64,000 nt of DNA, taken from positions 6,964-70,963 of the forward strand of contig JBDHAD010000034.1 of NCBI GenBank assembly GCA_039588215.1, written 5' to 3'. The notes beneath the pieces were generated by a model. It had not been told where the DNA came from, did no database searches, and saw only the letters and a program-made list of their open reading frames with translations. Position numbers and translations under genes: made by a program. Origin of the DNA: JBDHAC01 sp039588215. Lineage in GTDB: Bacteria; Gemmatimonadota; Gemmatimonadetes; Palauibacterales; Palauibacteraceae. Of the stretch, positions 17,846 to 25,937 are shown piece by piece. The first letter of the stretch is position 1; each line of letters opens with the position of its first letter.

Positions 17846-20530
17846 ATGTCCCCCGGGTTCGACAAGCTCAAAATGGCGCTGGCCGACCGCTACCAGATCG
17901 AGCGCAAGCTCGGCGAGGGCGGCATGGCGACCGTCTACCTGGCCCGCGACCTCAAGCACAACCGGAGCGTCGCGGTCAAGGTTCTGAGACCGGATCTGGC
18001 GGCGGTCGTCGGGGCCGAGCGATTCCTCACCGAGATCGAAACCACGGCGAACCTGCAGCACCCACATATCCTGCCGCTGTTCGACTCCGGGGAGGCCAAC
18101 GGCTTCCTCTTCTACGTCATGCCCTACGTCGAGGGCGAGACGCTGCGAGACCGGTTGGAGCGGGAAGGCCAGCTCTCAATCGATGAGACCCTCAGGATCG
18201 CGAGAGAGGTCGCGGACGGCTTGAGCTGTGCCCACGCCGCCGGGGTTGTACACCGTGACATTAAACCCGCGAACATCCTGCTGTCCCGGGGTCATGCGAC
18301 GATCGCCGACTTCGGGATCGCCACCGCACTTAGCGAGGCCGGTGGCGACCGGCTGACGCAGACCGGGGTCAGCCTCGGCACGCCGATCTACATGAGCCCC
18401 GAGCAGGCCTCCGGAGAGGGACGAGCGGACGTCCGCAGCGACATCTACGCCCTCGGGTGTGTCGTGTACGAGATGCTGGCAGGGGATCCTCCATTCACCG
18501 GATCGAACCCGCAGGCGATCCTGGCGCGGAAAACTGTGGAAGCCCCCCCGGCGATCCGCACGGTGCGCGAGACCGTGCCCGGATCCGTCGAACAGGCGAT
18601 CCTGCGGGCAGTCGCCAGGGTACCCGCCGACCGGTTTCGGAGCGCAGAGGAGTTCGCCGAGGCCCTGACGGCGACCGACCGTGAGCGGCCGCCCGTGACG
18701 CGGACCCGGTCCCGGGTTGGGGCTCGGGCGCGCCGGATCCTAGCGTACTCCGTTCCGTCCATCGGCGCCATCTTCTTGCTCCTATGGGCGGTTCGTTCGG
18801 CGAGCGAGCGTGGGACGGGTGTCGATCTGTCCGACATGACGCTGCGGCCACTGACCAACTTCGTCGGGTGGGAGCATTCTCCCAGCTGGTCGCCCGATGG
18901 GAGCATGATCACGTACAGCCACATCGTGGGAGGAGACGCAGACATCGCCACGCTTTCCGTCGGCGGTGGGGAGCCTCACATCCTGACGGGTCATAGTCCG
19001 GCCGATGAGTTCCTACCAAGGTGGTCTCCGGACGGGTCACGGATCGCTTACGTGTCGGATCGGGGGACCGGCACGGACGTCTACCTGATCTCTCCGACCG
19101 GAGGGACGGAGCAGAAGCTAGTGGAGACCCACATCCCCTTCTTCGAGCGACTCAGCGCGTGGGCGGCCGTGCTGGGCACCAACGCCTGGTCGCCAGAAGG
19201 AGAGGAGCTGGCCTTTTCGAGGCTGCACGAATCGGGAGAGGTCGCGCTCTGGAAGGTGAACCTGGCGACGCGGCAGGAGACACGCCTCACGACCCCGCCG
19301 CCGGCCGTGGAGGACGGGTGGGGGTCCTGGTCGTGGGACGGAAGCTCGATCGTATTCGTTCGAAACGAGACGGGATCTCGCACGCTCTGGCAGGTGCCGG
19401 CGGAGGGCGGCGAGGCCACACTGCTGTTCGGCGAGTTCGCGGTGCACCCGGCCTGGTTTCCCGATGGGCGGCGGATTGCTTTCGCGTCTGTGCGGAGTGG
19501 CGCGTCCAACCTGTGGGAGCTCGACGTCCGGGACGGCGCCCTGCGGCAGCTGACCCAAGGCGCCGGCATCGACTTGACTCCGGCGATCGCGAGTAATGGC
19601 GCGATCGCCTACCAGCAGTTCGGTCACGAGATCGAGCTCAGATGGGCGCGACTGGATGCCCCCGACGAGGAGCATGAGCGCCTGACGTCATTTACCGGGG
19701 AGAACTTCGGGGCTCGAGTCTCACCCGACGGGTCCCGGGTCTTGTACTATTCCAACCGGTCCGGAAACTACGACCTGTGGATCCTTGAGCGCGCCACGGG
19801 TCAGCACCGCCAGATCACGAACGATCCGGCGGCCGACCGACTCGCGGATTGGTCGCCGGATAGCGACGAAATCGTGTTCATGTCGAACCGGGGAGGGGTG
19901 GTCCGGCTCTGGGTGGCCGAGACCGAGACTGGCGCGACGCGTCCGCTCACGAACCACGCCCTTCCCTGGGAGACCCACGAGGCGGAAGCGCAGGGGGGTC
20001 CCCGGTGGTCCCCGGACGGTCAGCTCGTCGGATATCTTGCGCCAGCGGACGGAGATGCCGCGATTTGGGTGGTCGCCCCAGACGGCGGAGCGCCACGGCC
20101 GACGGGGGTCCGGGGGGCCCTCAGTTTCGGCTGGTATCTGGACAGCGAGCGCGTCGTGTACACGAGGCGCGCTCTGGACGGCTCCGGGCTCGTGGAGCTG
20201 CGCGCCGCCCATCTCGGGTCCGGCGAGGACGTGCTGCTTCGGGCAGGGCCGTTGGCCGAAATGGCGACCTCGCCGGATGGGAGTGCCGTCAGTTTCGTCC
20301 AGTCACCGAGCCACTTCACGATGGACCTCTTCGTTCTCCGGCTGACGCCGCCCGATCCCCGTGACGAACTTCCCCGGGGCGTGGGCGTCCCACAGCAGAT
20401 CACCTTCGGAGGGGGCGCATGGCACGTCCACAACGGAGGCTGGGCCCCGGATGGCAGCGGAGTCGTCTACTCGCGGGACCGGGATTTCGGGGACGTGTTC
20501 GTCATCGAGCCGACCGCCGGAGACGGCTGA
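17846..20530 (+). CDS. Transmembrane Ser/Thr protein kinase with PD40 beta-propeller
   Basis: The 894-residue paralogue of the cassette 2 kinase has the same plan. The kinase domain is at about 16-275, with loop GEGGMATV, Lys in VAVKVL (K45), HRDIKPAN and DFGIAT. One membrane helix lies near 295-315 (VPSIGAIFLLLWAV), then a propeller of SPDGSRIAYVSDRGTGTDVY-like blades to the C-terminus. All catalytic landmarks are present, so an active kinase is likely. The leader 17739-17845 is similar to 9457-9561, showing that the two cassettes share ancestry beyond the coding region. It is the cassette closest to the intact tRNA-Pro gene. Confidence 0.9.
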   Translation: MSPGFDKLKMALADRYQIERKLGEGGMATVYLARDLKHNRSVAVKVLRPDLAAVVGAERFLTEIETTANLQHPHILPLFDSGEANGFLFYVMPYVEGETLRDRLEREGQLSIDETLRIAREVADGLSCAHAAGVVHRDIKPANILLSRGHATIADFGIATALSEAGGDRLTQTGVSLGTPIYMSPEQASGEGRADVRSDIYALGCVVYEMLAGDPPFTGSNPQAILARKTVEAPPAIRTVRETVPGSVEQAILRAVARVPADRFRSAEEFAEALTATDRERPPVTRTRSRVGARARRILAYSVPSIGAIFLLLWAVRSASERGTGVDLSDMTLRPLTNFVGWEHSPSWSPDGSMITYSHIVGGDADIATLSVGGGEPHILTGHSPADEFLPRWSPDGSRIAYVSDRGTGTDVYLISPTGGTEQKLVETHIPFFERLSAWAAVLGTNAWSPEGEELAFSRLHESGEVALWKVNLATRQETRLTTPPPAVEDGWGSWSWDGSSIVFVRNETGSRTLWQVPAEGGEATLLFGEFAVHPAWFPDGRRIAFASVRSGASNLWELDVRDGALRQLTQGAGIDLTPAIASNGAIAYQQFGHEIELRWARLDAPDEEHERLTSFTGENFGARVSPDGSRVLYYSNRSGNYDLWILERATGQHRQITNDPAADRLADWSPDSDEIVFMSNRGGVVRLWVAETETGATRPLTNHALPWETHEAEAQGGPRWSPDGQLVGYLAPADGDAAIWVVAPDGGAPRPTGVRGALSFGWYLDSERVVYTRRALDGSGLVELRAAHLGSGEDVLLRAGPLAEMATSPDGSAVSFVQSPSHFTMDLFVLRLTPPDPRDELPRGVGVPQQITFGGGAWHVHNGGWAPDGSGVVYSRDRDFGDVFVIEPTAGDG

Positions 20531-20560
20531 GATCGGCTCCGGGTCATCCCATTGACGCAA

Positions 20561-20586
20561 GAAAGCCCGCATGGTTGCGGGCTTTC
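20561..20586 (-). terminator. Terminator of tRNA-Pro(GGG), usable in both directions
   Basis: The perfect 10-bp stem GAAAGCCCGC / GCGGGCTTTC with loop ATGGTT lies 8 nt beyond the tRNA 3' end on the minus strand and 31 nt after the kinase stop on the plus strand. It is the parent form of the hairpins in the array. Confidence 0.85.
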
Positions 20587-20593
20587 GGCGCAA

Positions 20594-20667
20594 TCGGGGC
20601 GGCGAGATTCGAACTCGCGACCTCCTGAACCCCATTCAGGCGCGCTACCGGGCTGCGCCACGCCCCG
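20594..20667 (-). tRNA. tRNA-Pro(GGG)
   Basis: A full cloverleaf can be drawn: 7-bp acceptor (CGGGGCG with CGCCCCG), D arm, anticodon stem CCTGA/TCAGG with loop ATGGGGT (anticodon GGG), T arm GCGAG-TTCGAAT-CTCGC, discriminator A. CCA is not encoded. The 3' half, from the anticodon stem to the acceptor end, recurs at five places downstream (toward lower coordinates), so this gene is the apparent integration target of the array. Confidence 0.95.
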
Positions 20668-20748
20668 ATGTGGATGGGAAGGGGAAGCTATGCCCTGGCG
20701 CACGCTGGTCAAGCAACCCGCGGGGGTTGATCTTGGCCCCGGTCTTGC

Positions 20749-20776
20749 GTATCTATATATTCGCATTTATGGATAC
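20749..20776. promoter_or_regulatory. Imperfect 28-bp palindrome overlapping the start of the ArsR-like gene
   Basis: GTATC at 20749-20753 and GATAC at 20772-20776 bound an inverted repeat in which 11 of 14 base pairs match. It covers the start codon (ATG 20769). An AT-rich palindrome of this size before an ArsR-family gene is a good candidate operator for autoregulation. Confidence 0.55.
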
Positions 20777-21770
20777 AATAACTGAAGCGAGGGATCTCCT
20801 CGCACGACTCGAGGCCCTGGGCGACGAGAACCGCTTGCGGATACTCACGTTACTGGAGCGTAGCGAGCTCACGGTCTCCGAGCTCGTGTCCGTCGTCCAG
20901 CTCCCACAGTCCACCGTATCCCGCCACCTTAAGGTGCTGGCGGAGGACGGTTGGGTGAGCCGGCGGCAGGACGGGACGACGCGACACTACCGCATGGCAC
21001 CCGATCTCGCGGACGACGCGGTCGAGTTGTGGCGCGTGGCGCGGGGCAGCTTGGCGAACGCCGCGTGGATCGCGAACGATGCGGAGAGGGCCGAGAGCGT
21101 GTTGACCGCTCGGCGTGAGCGGGCGCTGGCGTTCTTCTCCGAGTCGGCCGCGAACTGGGACTCGCTCCGGGACCAAATGTTCGGGCACGATGCCCGGCTC
21201 GCGGTACTGTTCGGTCTTCTCGATCCACGGTGGGTCGTCGGTGATCTGGGCGCGGGCACCGGCACGCTGACCGAGATGGTCGCGCCGTTCGTCCGCCGCG
21301 TCATCGCGGTCGATCGTTCGCCGGAGATGCTCTCGGCCGCAGGCGTTCGACTCGCCGAGCGCGACAACGTGGACATCCGCGAGGGCGAGCTCGAGGCGCT
21401 TCCGATCGAAGACGACGAGCTCGATCTGGCCGTCCTGATGCTCGTGCTCCATTTCGCCGTCGAGCCGAGCAGGGTGCTCGCCGAAGCGGCTCGCACGCTC
21501 AAGCCGGGGGGCCGGCTCGTCGTGCTGGACATGCGCGCGCACGGGCACCTGGAGTACCGCGAGACCATGGGTCATCTGTGGCCGGGTTTCACGGAAGAAG
21601 AGATGCGCGAGTGGGTGGAGGCTGCAGGACTCGAGACCTACCGCCACGTCCCTCTCGCTCCGGACCCTAGCGCTTCGGGTCCCATGTTGTTGGTCGGTAC
21701 GGCGGTGAAGCCCGTCAGCCGGCGGTTGTCGAGAGCGGACGGCCCGCTGCTTGCTGGCGAGTCACGATAA
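20769..21770 (+). CDS. ArsR-family regulator fused to a SAM-dependent methyltransferase
   Basis: The 333-residue protein starts at ATG 20769 (MDTITEARDLLARLEALGD). Residues 1-95 are an ArsR winged helix (LGDENRLRILTLLERSELTVSELV, then LPQSTVSRHLKVLAEDGWVSRRQDG). The rest is a class I methyltransferase with motif I VGDLGAGTGTLTEM, an acidic strand end IAVDRSPEM and LKPGGRLVVLDMRAHG. The gene lies 10 nt before S-adenosylhomocysteinase with coupled expression likely. ArsR-methyltransferase regulators beside ahcY and methionine-cycle genes are known (SahR-type in Proteobacteria), so this one may sense SAM or SAH and control the operon. That role is inferred from context. No clear ribosome binding site precedes the start, so a leaderless message is possible. 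Confidence 0.85.
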   Translation: MDTITEARDLLARLEALGDENRLRILTLLERSELTVSELVSVVQLPQSTVSRHLKVLAEDGWVSRRQDGTTRHYRMAPDLADDAVELWRVARGSLANAAWIANDAERAESVLTARRERALAFFSESAANWDSLRDQMFGHDARLAVLFGLLDPRWVVGDLGAGTGTLTEMVAPFVRRVIAVDRSPEMLSAAGVRLAERDNVDIREGELEALPIEDDELDLAVLMLVLHFAVEPSRVLAEAARTLKPGGRLVVLDMRAHGHLEYRETMGHLWPGFTEEEMREWVEAAGLETYRHVPLAPDPSASGPMLLVGTAVKPVSRRLSRADGPLLAGESR

Positions 21771-21780
21771 AAGGAGACGG

Positions 21781-23271
21781 ATGATGGAAAGCGCAGTGAT
21801 GCCACGCGCGAACGAGGCGGTCACCGGTGCGGCCGAGCGGCCAGCGTTTAAGGTCGCCGACCTGAGCCTGGCCGAGTGGGGTCGGAACGAGATTCGGCTC
21901 GCCGAGCACGAGATGCCCGGTCTCATGTCGGTCCGCCGCGAGTACGCGGACGCGCAACCCCTGGCGGGCAAGAAGATCATGGGCTCACTCCACATGACGA
22001 TTCAGACGGCGGTCCTGATCGAGACGCTGGCCGACCTCGGTGCCGACGTGCGCTGGGTCTCTTGCAACATCTTCTCGACCCAGGACCATGCGGCGGCCGC
22101 CGTCGTGGTAGGCCCGGACGGGACGCCGGACGACCCCAAGGGCATCCCGGTATTCGCCTGGAAGGGCGAGACGCTCGCCGAGTACTGGTGGTGCACCGAC
22201 CAGGCACTGATGTGGCCGGACGGGAGCGGGCCTGACCTCATCGTCGATGACGGCGGTGACGCGACCCTGCTCGTCCACAGGGGCCTCGAGTTCGAGACGG
22301 CCGGCGAGATCCCGGTCTTCGACGAGGAGAGCGAGCCCGAGGAGTGGGGCGTGATCCTCGAGACTCTCGGAGGTATCGCGGCTTCAGATCCTGAGCGGTG
22401 GCAGCGCACGGCCACGAAGATTCAGGGCGTTTCGGAGGAGACGACGACGGGCGTCCACCGCCTGTACGAGATGGCCGAGGGCGGCACGCTCCTCTTCCCC
22501 GCCATCAACGTCAACGATTCGGTTACGAAGTCGAAGTTCGACAACATCTACGGCTGCCGTCACTCCGTGATCGACGGTCTGAACCGGGCCAGCGATGTCA
22601 TGATCTCGGGCAAGACTGCGGTCGTGCTCGGGTACGGCGAAGTCGGGAAGGGGTGCGCACAGGCCCTCAAGGGTCAGGGCGCCCACGTGATCGTCACGGA
22701 GATCGATCCGATCTGCGCGCTCCAGGCAGCCATGGAGGGCTTCCCGGTGAGAACGCTCGAGGATGTCATCGAGACGGCCGACATCTTCATCACGGCAACC
22801 GGGAATCGCGATGTGATCACTTACGCGGACATGGCCCGGATGAAGGACAAGGCGATCGTCGGGAACATCGGTCACTTCGACAACGAGATCGACATGGCCG
22901 GGCTCAAGCGGCACGGGACCGAGCAAGTCACGATCAAACCGCAGTACGATGAGTTCGTGTTCCCCGACGGCCACTCGATCCTGGTTCTCTCAGAGGGCCG
23001 CCTCTTGAACCTGGGCAATGCGAACGGCCACCCGAGCTTCGTGATGAGCGCGAGCTTCACGAACCAGGTGATCGCGCAGATCGAGCTCGCTCAGAACCGC
23101 GACGCGTACGGGAATCAGGTCTACATGCTGCCCAAGCACCTGGACGAGAAGGTGGCGCGACTGCATCTGGACCACCTGGGCGCGCGGCTCACGGAGCTCA
23201 CCGACGTGCAGGCCGACTACATCGGTGTGCCGAAGGATGGACCGTACAAGCCGGATCACTACCGGTACTAA
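21781..23271 (+). CDS. ahcY: Adenosylhomocysteinase
   Basis: The 496-residue enzyme hydrolyses S-adenosylhomocysteine to adenosine and homocysteine, using tightly bound NAD, and so relieves methyltransferase inhibition. Family marks: MGSLHMTIQTAVLIETL, CNIFSTQDHAAAA, the NAD motif VLGYGEVGKGCAQALKGQGA, HPSFVMSASFTNQVIAQIEL, and the C-terminal KPDHYRY. The start at 21781 (ATGATG) follows an AAGGAG site by 5 nt; a second ATG at 21784 is equally placed. The gene is directly downstream of the ArsR-methyltransferase regulator and ends before a strong terminator. Length is normal for the bacterial long form. Confidence 0.97.
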   Translation: MMESAVMPRANEAVTGAAERPAFKVADLSLAEWGRNEIRLAEHEMPGLMSVRREYADAQPLAGKKIMGSLHMTIQTAVLIETLADLGADVRWVSCNIFSTQDHAAAAVVVGPDGTPDDPKGIPVFAWKGETLAEYWWCTDQALMWPDGSGPDLIVDDGGDATLLVHRGLEFETAGEIPVFDEESEPEEWGVILETLGGIAASDPERWQRTATKIQGVSEETTTGVHRLYEMAEGGTLLFPAINVNDSVTKSKFDNIYGCRHSVIDGLNRASDVMISGKTAVVLGYGEVGKGCAQALKGQGAHVIVTEIDPICALQAAMEGFPVRTLEDVIETADIFITATGNRDVITYADMARMKDKAIVGNIGHFDNEIDMAGLKRHGTEQVTIKPQYDEFVFPDGHSILVLSEGRLLNLGNANGHPSFVMSASFTNQVIAQIELAQNRDAYGNQVYMLPKHLDEKVARLHLDHLGARLTELTDVQADYIGVPKDGPYKPDHYRY

Positions 23272-23298
23272 CCAGCCACCGGCCGGAGATAGCGAACG

Positions 23299-23333
23299 CG
23301 AAAAGCCCGCGGGAATACCTCGCGGGCTTTTCG
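23299..23333. terminator. Terminator after ahcY
   Basis: A 13-bp stem (CGAAAAGCCCGCG / CGCGGGCTTTTCG) with a 9-nt loop and a TTTT run at the end. It also faces the minus-strand gene ending at 23340, so it may serve both. Confidence 0.9.
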
Positions 23334-23339
23334 CATCTT

Positions 23340-23600
23340 CTAGGCGCCGCTACCCGCGAGCCTGTTGTACAGCCAGGCCAGAACGACGCCGCATATCACG
23401 CCGTCGACGACTCCGTACAGCGTCCCCACGATCACTGAGCCAAAGCCACCGACTTCGTACCCCGGGTACATGGACGCGGACATTTGGAGAACGGCCACGC
23501 CGTAGCCCGGCCAGATCAGGTTCGCCAGTCCGACAAGCAACATACACGCGCCCCACAGCAACCCCACCGTCAATCCCATCGCCTTCACGTTCAGTTTCAC
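23340..23600 (-). CDS. Small membrane protein, holin-like annotation family
   Basis: An 86-residue protein starting at GTG 23600, preceded by AAGGAGG on the minus strand; the frame extends upstream through the tRNA region but that part is not coding. Three hydrophobic segments (LTVGLLWGACMLLVGLANLIW, GFGSVIVGTLYGVVDGVI, CGVVLAWLYNRLAG) make it an integral membrane protein. The pattern LNVKAMGLTVGLLWG with a terminal LAWLYNRLAG matches small proteins often labelled bacteriophage holin, although no phage genes are near. Function is unproven. It is downstream of the tRNA cluster on the same strand. Confidence 0.7.
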   Translation of the reverse strand: MKLNVKAMGLTVGLLWGACMLLVGLANLIWPGYGVAVLQMSASMYPGYEVGGFGSVIVGTLYGVVDGVICGVVLAWLYNRLAGSGA

Positions 23601-23650
23601 GGCGTCCTCCTTAGGTGCAGATGAACCTGCGCGAGTGAGTTGGAGGAGAG

Positions 23651-23724
23651 TCGGGGCGCCCGGATTTGAACCGGGGACCTCTGCGTCCCGAACGCAGCGC
23701 TCTACCGGACTGAGCCACGCCCCG
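23651..23724 (-). tRNA. tRNA-Pro(CGG)
   Basis: Complete cloverleaf with acceptor CGGGGCG/CGCCCCG, anticodon stem CTGCG/CGCAG and loop TTCGGGA (anticodon CGG). CCA is not encoded. Last tRNA of the minus-strand cluster. Confidence 0.93.
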
Positions 23725-23790
23725 AATTGTGAAGCCCACCGCAAGCCGCCCAGGCCCACAGCGAGCTTTCGAGCCCGAGCGAGTCGGGCA

Positions 23791-23863
23791 AGCGGGTGAC
23801 CGGATTCGAACCGGCGACCTCAACCTTGGCAAGGTTGCGCTCTGCCAGCTGAGCTACACCCGC
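23791..23863 (-). tRNA. tRNA-Gly(GCC)
   Basis: Complete cloverleaf with acceptor GCGGGTG/CACCCGC, anticodon stem CAACC/GGTTG and loop TTGCCAA (anticodon GCC). Confidence 0.94.
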
Positions 23864-23912
23864 GTATCTGACTGGGCGGCGACCCGCTATCCGCTGGCCG
23901 TCTACCCGCGAG

Positions 23913-23984
23913 AGCCACCGGTCGGATTTGAACCGACGACCGCTCGATTACGAATCGAGTGCTCTACCCCTGAGCTACGGTGGC
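23913..23984 (-). tRNA. tRNA-Thr(CGT)
   Basis: Complete cloverleaf with acceptor GCCACCG/CGGTGGC, anticodon stem CTCGA/TCGAG and loop TTCGTAA (anticodon CGT). Confidence 0.93.
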
Positions 23985-24066
23985 GTTCTTCCCGTTCTTC
24001 TGTCCCCCCGTCAGGCTCGGCCCCAGGTCCCCGGGAAGGACGCGACTTATAGCTGACGGGGTGGAG

Positions 24067-24125
24067 TGGAGCCGGCGGGACTCGAACCCGCGACCTCTTG
24101 AGTGCGATTCAAGCGCTCTCCCAAC
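24067..24125 (-). pseudogene. Truncated tRNA-Ala(CGC) (3' two thirds only)
   Basis: The minus strand keeps the D-loop 3' side, anticodon arm (CTTGA/TCAAG, loop ATCGCAC, anticodon CGC), T arm (GCGGG-TTCGAGT-CCCGC) and acceptor 3' strand CGGCTCC plus A. The expected 5' acceptor strand GGAGCCG and the D-stem 5' strand are missing and replaced by unrelated sequence. A normal cloverleaf cannot form. It sits between tRNA-Thr and tRNA-Asp in the cluster. It may be an integration or deletion scar. Confidence 0.75.
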
Positions 24126-24157
24126 CCCAACCTCGCGATCGGGGATCCTGCGTGGAA

Positions 24158-24232
24158 CGGGGCTGACGGGACTCGAACCCGCGACCTCCGGTGTGACAGA
24201 CCGGCACTCTAACCAAACTGAGCTACAGCCCC
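24158..24232 (-). tRNA. tRNA-Asp(GTC)
   Basis: Complete cloverleaf with acceptor GGGGCTG and 3' strand CAGCCCC, discriminator G, anticodon stem CCGGT/ACCGG and loop CTGTCAC (anticodon GTC). Confidence 0.94.
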
Positions 24233-24292
24233 TTGCAAACAGCGTGCGACCGATCGGTCGCTTCGGGAGGGGGCGCCCAGGTCCCCTCCGAG

Positions 24293-24366
<74 letters not shown>

Positions 24367-24373
24367 CAGAGAA

Positions 24374-24408
24374 TAAAACGCGAGCGAGCCCCCTTCGGCC
24401 CCGCTCGC
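24374..24408 (-). terminator. Terminator after the aminotransferase gene
   Basis: On the minus strand a GCGAGCG/CGCTCGC stem is followed by GTTTTATT. It lies between the aminotransferase stop and tRNA-Val and would separate the two transcripts. Confidence 0.7.
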
Positions 24409-24550
24409 GGCGCGCATAACCTAGCCGAAGCGTCCGAAGGGGTCAAGGTAATATAGCCCCGATCGGGCTCCCGGCGGTCCCCCTTGGGGCCACCTATCCC
24501 CGCGTACGCTCGAGCACCATCGAGTGGCCATCTCACTCCGGTCCACAAGC

Positions 24551-25687
24551 TCAGGAGAGCACCACCACGACCCGGTCGCGTTCCGCCTCGCGCAGGTGCG
24601 CGAACACGGGCAGGCTCAGGGCTTCGCGCGCGGCCCGCTCCGCTTCCGGAAACGCTCCCTCCCCGTATCCCAGGTGTGCCAGCGCGTCGAGCTGGTGAAG
24701 CGCGACCGGATAGTAGACGCCGAACGCGATCCGCGCGTCTCGCAGGCGCGTCTCGACCTCGTCCCGGTCCGCGCAACGCACCGTATACTGATGATAGATG
24801 TGTCGGTTCCCCTTCTTTTCCGGGGGCGGTGTGATCCCGTCCACCGGGGCGAGCGCTTCATCATATGCCCTCGCGTTCGCGCGACGACGGTCGTTCCACT
24901 CGTCCAGCTTCCTGAGCTTGACCCCGAGTACCGCCGCCTGCACGGCGTCGAGCCGGCTGGTGTAGCCAATCGCCGTCTGCTCGGGTGAGCCCGTCCAATG
25001 GCCGGGCTGGCGCAGGGTGCGAATGCGCGACGCGATCTGAGCGTCGTTTGTCGTTATGAGCCCGCCGTCTCCGATCCCCGCCAGGTTTTTTGTGGGGTAG
25101 AAGGAGAAGCAGCCTGCGGCGCCCAGCGCTCCGGCCTTCACGGCGGGTAGAGGCGCTCCCGACGCGTCGACGGCCGACTGCGAGGCCCCCAGGGATTGGG
25201 CCGCGTCCTCGACGATCGCCAGGCCGTGACGGGCGGCGATCGTCTCAAGCGGGCCCATCTCGGCCGTCTGACCGAACAGGTGCACCGGTATGATGGCGAC
25301 GGTGGCTGGAGTGATCGCCGCTTCGGCGGCCGCGGGGTCCAGGTTGAACGTCGCCGGATCGATGTCTGCGAAGACGGGCCTCGCGCCCACCTGGAGGATG
25401 GCTCCCGCGGTGGCTACGAAGGTGAACGCGGGGGCGATGACCTCGTCCCCGGGGCCGATGCCGAGTGCGTCGAGCGACAACCGCAGCGCGTCGGTTCCGC
25501 TCGCGACTCCCACCGCCTCGCTTGCACCGACGTACTCGGCCACGCCGGTCTCGAATCGTTCCACCGCTTCCCCGAGCACGAATCGCCCCGATTCGAGGAC
25601 GGCGGCGAGCGCGGCATCGATCGCGTCACGCAGCTCGTCGTACTCGCGGACAGGGGCGATGAGCGGGACGCTGGACGGGGCGTTCAC
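24551..25687 (-). CDS. DegT/DnrJ/EryC1/StrS-family PLP-dependent sugar aminotransferase
   Basis: A 378-residue type I-fold aminotransferase, likely acting on a nucleotide-activated keto-sugar for surface polysaccharide synthesis. Landmarks: N-terminal SGRFVLGEAVERFE, VGVASGTDALRLSLDALGIG, EVIAPAFTFVATAGAIL, cofactor-contact VEDAAQSLGA, and the Schiff-base Lys in CFSFYPTKNLAGIGDGGLI. The C-terminal RHIYHQYTVR and FGVYYPVALHQL are typical of WbpE/VioA-like members. Length is normal. The start is GTG 25687. No sugar genes lie nearby, so the exact substrate is open. Confidence 0.92.
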   Translation of the reverse strand: MNAPSSVPLIAPVREYDELRDAIDAALAAVLESGRFVLGEAVERFETGVAEYVGASEAVGVASGTDALRLSLDALGIGPGDEVIAPAFTFVATAGAILQVGARPVFADIDPATFNLDPAAAEAAITPATVAIIPVHLFGQTAEMGPLETIAARHGLAIVEDAAQSLGASQSAVDASGAPLPAVKAGALGAAGCFSFYPTKNLAGIGDGGLITTNDAQIASRIRTLRQPGHWTGSPEQTAIGYTSRLDAVQAAVLGVKLRKLDEWNDRRRANARAYDEALAPVDGITPPPEKKGNRHIYHQYTVRCADRDEVETRLRDARIAFGVYYPVALHQLDALAHLGYGEGAFPEAERAAREALSLPVFAHLREAERDRVVVVLS

Positions 25688-25821
25688 ACCGACTTCTTCA
25701 CCGGGCTCGTCGCGGTTGCTGGCAAAGCTCGCACGTCCTCCTTTGATCGCTGCTCACCGACCCATCGTAGATCACCGCGGCAGAGGTGCGAAAGTGGGCT
25801 CTTCCCCACACGGCCGTTGGC

Positions 25822-25849
25822 TTGCGTCGCGGGGGTGGCATGATAGCTT
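25822..25849 (+). promoter_or_regulatory. Possible promoter for the ACIII operon
   Basis: TTGCGT (25822-25827) and TAGCTT (25844-25849) are spaced by 16 nt, about 90 nt before actA. Agreement with the sigma-70 consensus is modest, so this is only a candidate. Confidence 0.25.
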
Positions 25850-25937
25850 GTGGCCGATCCGACGCCCTTGGTCGTGCAGCGTGGACGCGTCGGCGATCGA
25901 TCGTCCGGTGTCGGCTCTACCCTCCGAAGCGAGGCGG

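Noticed and set aside
5273..20768. Integrase or recombinase gene inside the cassette array
   Set aside because: No reading frame there shows tyrosine or serine recombinase motifs; if the array is mobile the enzyme must act from elsewhere.
20668..20768. SAM or SAH riboswitch before the ArsR-methyltransferase gene
   Set aside because: The leader is short and AT-rich at its end and shows no recognisable riboswitch core; the palindrome fits a protein operator better.
25290..25937. Long upstream extension of the actA reading frame
   Set aside because: It overlaps the antisense of the aminotransferase gene; the lipoprotein signal peptide beginning at 25938 marks the real start.
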